Shown: piece by piece, positions 59,485 to 64,000 of the stretch
How positions within the stretch are numbered: position 1 is the stretch's first letter
Layout of the letters: the number at the start of each line of letters is the position of its first letter
NCBI RefSeq assembly: GCF_011064285.1
Contig: NZ_CP049331.1
Span: forward strand, 496,001-560,000
Origin: Vibrio ziniensis
GTDB lineage: Bacteria; Pseudomonadota; Gammaproteobacteria; Enterobacterales; Vibrionaceae
DNA: 64,000 nt
Reading direction: 5' to 3'
Notes under the pieces: generated by a model
What the model was told of the DNA's origin: nothing
The model's database searches: none
The model's input: only the letters and a program-made list of their open reading frames with translations
Program-made: the position numbers and the translations under genes

Positions 59485-60360
59485 CTAATACAAATTGTGA
59501 GCTGGCTTGCCAGCAAACATCAGTGCGCCTTCTATAGCGTCGAACTGGGGGGGAACAATCCACTGCTGAACTGTCGGGGATAGCCAATTCAAAATACGTT
59601 CAGCGATACTGCCCATCAGGCAAATTTTCTCTGCGCCTTTGCGCTGGAGAGCGTTTAAGAACATTTCGATATCTGCTGCTGTTTCTTTAAGCAGTTCAAC
59701 AGCAAGGGCATCGTTTTGCTGCGCATAAGAAAAAATGGCTGGCGAAAACTGACCATAATCACGGGGAAGCGCGGACTTAGACCATTCAACAATTTGGTCT
59801 ACGTCATTATCAAAATGCTCCATCACGTGCTGGCTCAGTTTAGTGTGAGGGCGAATGCCATCTTGTGTCAGAGTCACTTTCTGAATCAGGCTTAAGCCCA
59901 TCATGGCGCCGCTGCCTTGGTCTGAAATTGGGAACTCTCTGCCGCCCACCACATGCTGTTGCCCATCTTTAAGTAAAATGCCGCAAGAGCCCGTACCCGC
60001 AATCATAATGGCGCCGTCCTGACCATTGTGAGCACCTAAACAAGCTCCGTATGCATCGGTGTTTAATGTGATGGATGCAAAAGGGTGTGGTTGCTGCATA
60101 AAAGCAAACCATGCCGATTTTTGTTCTGCTCCCGCTAACGCAAGTCCCACATGCATTCTGTGTAAGTGAGTCTCGTCTAGACCACCTTGCTTTGCGGCTA
60201 TGCGGATAGCTTCAATGATGGAACGCAAGGCAATGTCTACCCCAAGCAGGATATTCGCGCTGCCACTTTTACCCTCGCCAATTAGGTTGCCTTCTGCATC
60301 TCTAATGCGAGCTCGACAGGAAGTACCGCCACCATCAATGCCAACATAGTAGTTACACAT
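59485..60360 (-). CDS. gspK: Glucosamine / N-acetylglucosamine kinase (BadF/BadG family)
   Basis: ATP-dependent amino-sugar kinase of the ASKHA fold, 291 residues. The phosphate-1 motif is GIDGGGTSCRARI at the N-terminus, the adenosine and phosphate-2 regions are MIAGTGSCGILL, and GSGAMMG follows. The equivalent V. cholerae gene encodes a glucosamine-specific kinase, so glucosamine is the likelier substrate. The ATG at 60360 overlaps the GH9 stop by eight bases. The coding strand has a C7 run at 59547-59553. Confidence 0.88.
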   Translation of the reverse strand: MCNYYVGIDGGGTSCRARIRDAEGNLIGEGKSGSANILLGVDIALRSIIEAIRIAAKQGGLDETHLHRMHVGLALAGAEQKSAWFAFMQQPHPFASITLNTDAYGACLGAHNGQDGAIMIAGTGSCGILLKDGQQHVVGGREFPISDQGSGAMMGLSLIQKVTLTQDGIRPHTKLSQHVMEHFDNDVDQIVEWSKSALPRDYGQFSPAIFSYAQQNDALAVELLKETAADIEMFLNALQRKGAEKICLMGSIAERILNWLSPTVQQWIVPPQFDAIEGALMFAGKPAHNLY

Positions 60361-62125
60361 GACATGTCTCCTTTGACTGCTCGCACCCAGCCGATTTGTA
60401 ATGCTCAAACTGGCTCATGATCGCCAGTAAGTACCAAGCTCCATGAGGAATCCATTGTTCTCCCCATCGCCAGTTTTGCATCATGTCGTCTTTCTGTTTT
60501 TCGGGATTGAAGGCAATATCTTCTGGGTCTTCAAACCCTGCGGTAATGCCATTGCAGACACCACCTTTAGCATTAAAGAATCCAAGATGTGGTAAGTAGT
60601 CCGGATTGTTACGCCCGTGCCCGTCGAGCATGCACATATCGTATGGGTTTAAGCCAAGTACCCAGTTCAGAGCATCTTGTGCAAAGCTCAGCAGTTTGTG
60701 TTGTAGTTGTTGGTCTTTTAAGTACGGTTGTACCTGAAAAGCCATGACTGCAAGCGAAGCCAGACGGGCGTTTTCACCCTGCCACCAATAGCCAGTTTCG
60801 TTGTTTTGTGAAATGAAGAATGCGCTACGTTTGTCGCCATCCACATCTTTGACATATTGACGTGGATAACCAAACGGATTGCGTACTGAAGAAGTAACGG
60901 TTAGCTCAAACAAGCATGATTGCTGCACGGTTGTTTGCACCAATGCTAAACGTTCTGTGCAAGGTTCGATATCAAGGTATTCACACAGAGCAATGACAGG
61001 AAGCCCAGCTTCTGCTGCATGATAGTAAGGGCGACTACCGGTTTCGTTTGCTGACCAGAAGTTAAGATAGTTTTCGTCGACTTTCTGTCTTGCAGATAAG
61101 CGTTCAGCCCAGTTTCTTGCTTCTTGTAAGTAAGTCTGCTTTAAGTCTTCTTCTGATACAGAGCGATACAACTCGCATGCTGCAAGTAATGCGCAGTATT
61201 CATCGATGATGTTTTCTACACCGTCGTTGAGATAATGAGTGTTGTATTCTTTTAAATGCCAATAGCCTTTCACAGCTGCATTTAGATAGTCTTCACTGGT
61301 GTATTCACCGTGGATATCGCATCTTGCAGCCCTTGCAAGCGCTGCAATAGCCACACCACCGCCTTGACGGAAGCCGGCTTGATAATCGTTGGATTTGTGA
61401 CCCTGCTGAGTTTCATAAGCACAGATCTCTCTGCGCTTGATGTCTTTACTCCACTGGTCGAAAACGGTCATGTAAAAAAATCCCTCGGAGTGCTGCATAC
61501 GAACTAAGAAATCAGCACCAAACAACGCCTCTTCCTTAAGGCGAGTGCGAGAAAATGCAGCAAACTCCGAGCGATGGTCTAAAAGCGCTAACCCTTTGAA
61601 TAGGTTCCATACCACAATGGGGGTTTGTTGTGGATTCAAATAGTTAGCGTAAGAAAGGTGACTTAAATATTTGCTAACGTCACCTGAAGCGTCGTACCAG
61701 CCTCCATGCACATCGGCAGTGGATGATGTGCCTAGTAGAGGTACAGACTTATCTTGCTTGTCAAAAATTCCGCCACAGCGCTGTGACTTAAAATAATACA
61801 GCACATCGGAAAAAGTGCGCTGCATCAGTAGACCTTGAGCAATCGTAAAAACTTCAGATTGAGTACTTTCAGATCGAGAGTTTTCAACACGTAAGTAAAA
61901 GCTGCCTTCCCCAGTAAACGGAGAAAAGTCGATGCGATGAAAATACCCTTGATGCCAATTCGCCACTTTACCGTGTCGCTCAATTTTGAGTTGAGCGACA
62001 GTCTTATGGCTATAACTGCAAACAAGTTGAGCAAAAGTAGGGTGTAGCTCTGAGGTTCGACTCAAAAGCACCGCCTGTTTTGGTCCAAATGTTTCATAGC
62101 CAATGTGGTTGATCAGTAACTGCAT
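60353..62125 (-). CDS. GH9-family glucosaminidase / endoglucanase-like
   Basis: Glycoside hydrolase family 9 protein of 590 residues with an N-terminal immunoglobulin-like (CelD_N) domain and an (alpha/alpha)6 barrel. Visible stretches are GGWYDASGDVSKYLSH, the GH9 nucleophile region, and NPYDMCMLDGHGRNNPDYLPH near residue 490. There is no signal peptide. Although such genes are often labelled cellulase, the vibrio chitin-locus member is an exo-beta-glucosaminidase acting on GlcN-containing disaccharides. That assignment rests on context. Confidence 0.88.
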   Translation of the reverse strand: MQLLINHIGYETFGPKQAVLLSRTSELHPTFAQLVCSYSHKTVAQLKIERHGKVANWHQGYFHRIDFSPFTGEGSFYLRVENSRSESTQSEVFTIAQGLLMQRTFSDVLYYFKSQRCGGIFDKQDKSVPLLGTSSTADVHGGWYDASGDVSKYLSHLSYANYLNPQQTPIVVWNLFKGLALLDHRSEFAAFSRTRLKEEALFGADFLVRMQHSEGFFYMTVFDQWSKDIKRREICAYETQQGHKSNDYQAGFRQGGGVAIAALARAARCDIHGEYTSEDYLNAAVKGYWHLKEYNTHYLNDGVENIIDEYCALLAACELYRSVSEEDLKQTYLQEARNWAERLSARQKVDENYLNFWSANETGSRPYYHAAEAGLPVIALCEYLDIEPCTERLALVQTTVQQSCLFELTVTSSVRNPFGYPRQYVKDVDGDKRSAFFISQNNETGYWWQGENARLASLAVMAFQVQPYLKDQQLQHKLLSFAQDALNWVLGLNPYDMCMLDGHGRNNPDYLPHLGFFNAKGGVCNGITAGFEDPEDIAFNPEKQKDDMMQNWRWGEQWIPHGAWYLLAIMSQFEHYKSAGCEQSKETCHV

Positions 62126-62150
62126 TTAGGTCTCCAGTTGCCTTTCTTGA

Positions 62151-62174
62151 CTAGCACTGCCAAGGCAGTGCTAG
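62151..62174. repeat. Perfect hairpin between the importer ATPase and GH9 genes
   Basis: CTAGCACTGCC-AA-GGCAGTGCTAG, an 11-base stem with a two-base spacer, 26 bases before the GH9 ATG. No T-run follows on the minus strand. It may be a processing or stabilising structure inside the operon. Confidence 0.75.
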
Positions 62175-62252
62175 CTTTCTTAATACATCAGGTTTACCCA
62201 AGACGAAGGCAAATCTATAAGTTATTGTTAATATTTAGTTTTCGTATGGGTT

Positions 62253-63248
62253 TTAGTGTTCGTATAAATAACAGCGGACGAAGTGATTCTCTGCCAGTTG
62301 CGTCACCGCTGGTAATTGTTCACGGCATTTGCTGGTGGCATGGGTACAGCGTCCAGCAAACGGGCAGCCCACAGAGGCTGGAGTCCACAATGGGATCTCA
62401 CCTTTGTTGCCTTTTAGCTTTTCGTGGATCGATTTCTTTGGATCCGGAACCGCTGAAACCAGTAGCTGGGTATATGGGTGTTGCGGATCGTGAATGATCT
62501 GCTCGGTATCACCCCATTCCACCATGTGACCGACATACATAACGGCGAGATCTTCTGCGATGTAGCGAGCGGTTGCGATGTCGTGCGTGATATAGAGAAG
62601 AGACATTTTTTTCTCAAATTTCATCTCTTCCATCAGATTTAACACGCCAGCACGAATCGAAACGTCGAGCATCGAAGTCGGTTCATCAGCGAGCACCACT
62701 TCAGCACCCACAGCGATGTTGCGAGCTAAGTTGACACGCTGACGCTGACCACCAGAAAGCTGGTGCGGATATTTTTCTGCTGTCTCTTTAGGTGGAATTA
62801 AACCAACCTGTTCCAGCAAGTCATACACGCGTTCTTGAAGCTCTTTCTTATTGCCAGGCTTCACTTTTTTATGGATTAAAAGTGGGCGGGCAATATGGTG
62901 AAAAATGGTGTGCGTTGGGTTAAGTGAACCAAATGGATCTTGCCAAACCATTTGGATTCCCTCGCGGTAATGCATCAGATCAGAACGAGATTTGATCTCT
63001 TGAATATCACGACCTTTGTACTCAATGTTGCCTGAAGTTGGTGCGTACATTTTTGCGATCATTTTGGCTGTAGTGGATTTGCCAGAGCCTGATTCACCGA
63101 CCACTGAAAGCCCGCGACTTTTATACATTTTGAATGACACGTCGTTGATAGCGCGCATCATTGGTTGTTTCAGCGTATTGCTGTTGATCGGGAAGTCTTT
63201 GACCAGATTCTTCCCTTCAATTAATAGATTTTCATTTTGGATATTCAT
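62253..63248 (-). CDS. Oligopeptide-type ABC transporter ATP-binding protein (chitin oligosaccharide importer, second ATPase)
   Basis: ATPase of the DppF/OppF group, 331 residues. Walker A is GESGSGKSTT, the signature LSGGQRQRVN, and Walker B VVLADEPTSMLD. The C-terminal oligopeptide domain has the cysteine motif CPFAGRCTHATSKC. The ATG at 63248 has GGAG seven bases upstream; a GTG four codons earlier is less likely. In vibrios this cluster imports chitin oligosaccharides and is needed for growth on chitin disaccharide. The substrate is inferred from its neighbours. Confidence 0.92.
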   Translation of the reverse strand: MNIQNENLLIEGKNLVKDFPINSNTLKQPMMRAINDVSFKMYKSRGLSVVGESGSGKSTTAKMIAKMYAPTSGNIEYKGRDIQEIKSRSDLMHYREGIQMVWQDPFGSLNPTHTIFHHIARPLLIHKKVKPGNKKELQERVYDLLEQVGLIPPKETAEKYPHQLSGGQRQRVNLARNIAVGAEVVLADEPTSMLDVSIRAGVLNLMEEMKFEKKMSLLYITHDIATARYIAEDLAVMYVGHMVEWGDTEQIIHDPQHPYTQLLVSAVPDPKKSIHEKLKGNKGEIPLWTPASVGCPFAGRCTHATSKCREQLPAVTQLAENHFVRCYLYEH

Positions 63249-63299
63249 ATTTTTCTCCACCCCTAACTTTGCGAATAGCTTGACCGTAACCCACTCAAA

Positions 63300-64000
63300 C
63301 TAGAGCTTTACCTGTGCAATCGGCTCACCGTAAAGGTGGCAATTTGAATAACGTCCCGGCTCAATTTGACGAAGTAGAGTCGACACTTTGGTACAGGTTT
63401 CATGGACACGATCACAACGCGCTTGGAAACGGCAGCCCTGTGGGATTTCCAGTAGGTTCAAAGGATTCCCCGGAATACCTGTGAGCTTGGTTTTTGGTCC
63501 TGTTAATGGTGGAAATGAACTACCCAATCCTTTGGTGTAAGGATGGAACGGGCTTTGTAGAATCTCTTTTGAAGGAGCTACTTCAATCAGTTCTCCGGAA
63601 TACATGATGCCAATGCGGTCGGAGAACTCGACCATCAAAGACAAGTCATGGGTAATGAACAAAATAGAGAAGCCGAACTCTTCTTTTAACGCATAGATCT
63701 TTTGCAGAATCTCACGCTGAACAACCACATCAAGTGCCGTGGTCGGCTCATCCATGATGATCATCTTCGGGTTAAGCGCTAGCGCAATCGCGATCACTAA
63801 GCGTTGACGCATACCTCCAGAAAACTGGTGTGGGTAGTCATTTAAGCGGCTAGGGTGAATGTCTACGATTTCCAACAGACCTTCAGCGCGGCGTTTTGCC
63901 TGCTCTCGAGTCAAATTGGTATGGCGCATAATCACATCACAGAACTGCTCTTCCATACGCAATACAGGGTTAAGTGCGTTCATGGCGCTTTGGAATACCA
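63300..64000 (-). CDS. Oligopeptide-type ABC transporter ATP-binding protein, first ATPase (N-terminus outside window)
   Basis: DppD/OppD-group ATPase, incomplete: the frame is open to base 64000 and the Walker A region lies outside. The visible part starts VFQSAMNALNPVLRM (Q-loop region). It then has the signature FSGGMRQR, Walker B MIIMDEPTTALD, the H-loop in FITHDLSL, and the cysteine motif CRFQARCDRVHETC. It is 51 bases upstream of its partner on the same strand. The permease and binding-protein genes should lie beyond the window. Confidence 0.92.
   Translation of the reverse strand, partial: VFQSAMNALNPVLRMEEQFCDVIMRHTNLTREQAKRRAEGLLEIVDIHPSRLNDYPHQFSGGMRQRLVIAIALALNPKMIIMDEPTTALDVVVQREILQKIYALKEEFGFSILFITHDLSLMVEFSDRIGIMYSGELIEVAPSKEILQSPFHPYTKGLGSSFPPLTGPKTKLTGIPGNPLNLLEIPQGCRFQARCDRVHETCTKVSTLLRQIEPGRYSNCHLYGEPIAQVKL

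Noticed and set aside
60353..62125. GH9 protein as a secreted cellulase
   Set aside because: There is no signal peptide and the neighbours are all chitin-disaccharide genes, so an intracellular glucosaminidase role is more likely.

Overview
The window is ordinary, densely packed chromosomal sequence from a member of the Vibrionaceae, most probably the genus Vibrio. The indicators are a LuxR/HapR/OpaR-type quorum-sensing master regulator beside hpt, a pilABCD type IV pilus cluster between nadC and coaE, a chitin-oligosaccharide catabolic locus (GH9, glucosamine kinase, GH20, chitobiose phosphorylase, hexose-phosphate mutase) and the gene order throughout. No rRNA or tRNA gene, CRISPR array, prophage or insertion sequence was recognised. 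The species cannot be fixed from the sequence alone.

Layout. 1-6710 (+): the 3' end of nudF, then yqiB, cpdA, yqiA and the topoisomerase IV genes parE-parC. 6949-12906 (-): yacG, zapD, coaE and the pilus genes pilD, pilC, pilB, pilA (transcribed pilA first). 13135-18923: nadC (-), ampD (+), fldB (-) and the xerD-dsbC-recJ run (+). 19320-26388 (+): pdhR-aceE-aceF-lpdA, the pyruvate dehydrogenase locus, with PdhR operators upstream. 26465-27922: the luxR-type regulator (-) divergent from hpt (+). 28011-35982: carbonic anhydrase (-), the YadGH ABC exporter (+), then panC, panB, folK, pcnB, gluQ and dksA (-). 36108-44145: sfsA (-), then hrpB, mrcB and a patatin/beta-barrel fusion (+). 44389-49351 (+): acnB, yacL and the nitrogen-control pair glnK-amtB. 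49492-53256 (+): a ferric iron ABC importer, fbpABC. 53416-64000 (-): the chitin disaccharide locus with two ATPase subunits of an oligopeptide-type importer, the last running off the window.

How the genes work together. The right-hand locus forms a pathway. The importer ATPases serve uptake of chitin oligosaccharides. GH9 and GH20 enzymes trim them, ChbP phosphorolyses GlcNAc2 to GlcNAc-1-P plus GlcNAc, GspK phosphorylates the free amino sugar, and the mutase brings the 1-phosphate to the 6-phosphate. The pyruvate dehydrogenase genes feed acetyl-CoA into the TCA cycle, where acnB acts. glnK-amtB shows a near-consensus sigma-54 promoter and two NtrC-like dyads.

Most notable non-coding signals: (i) three copies of an imperfect palindromic repeat (about 6708-6881, 35303-35453 and 54877-54999) with an almost invariant 24-nt core but diverged, still self-complementary arms; (ii) an ERIC-type element after fbpC; (iii) an NtrC-like dyad embedded in the yacL terminator hairpin; (iv) a candidate Qrr sRNA pairing site in the luxR-type leader; (v) a possible non-AUG start for pcnB; (vi) G8 tracts in the adjacent genes cpdA and yqiA. 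I found no convincing wholly new multi-gene system; the palindromic repeat family is the best candidate for something under-described. Statements about gene families and other species are from general knowledge and were not checked by search.
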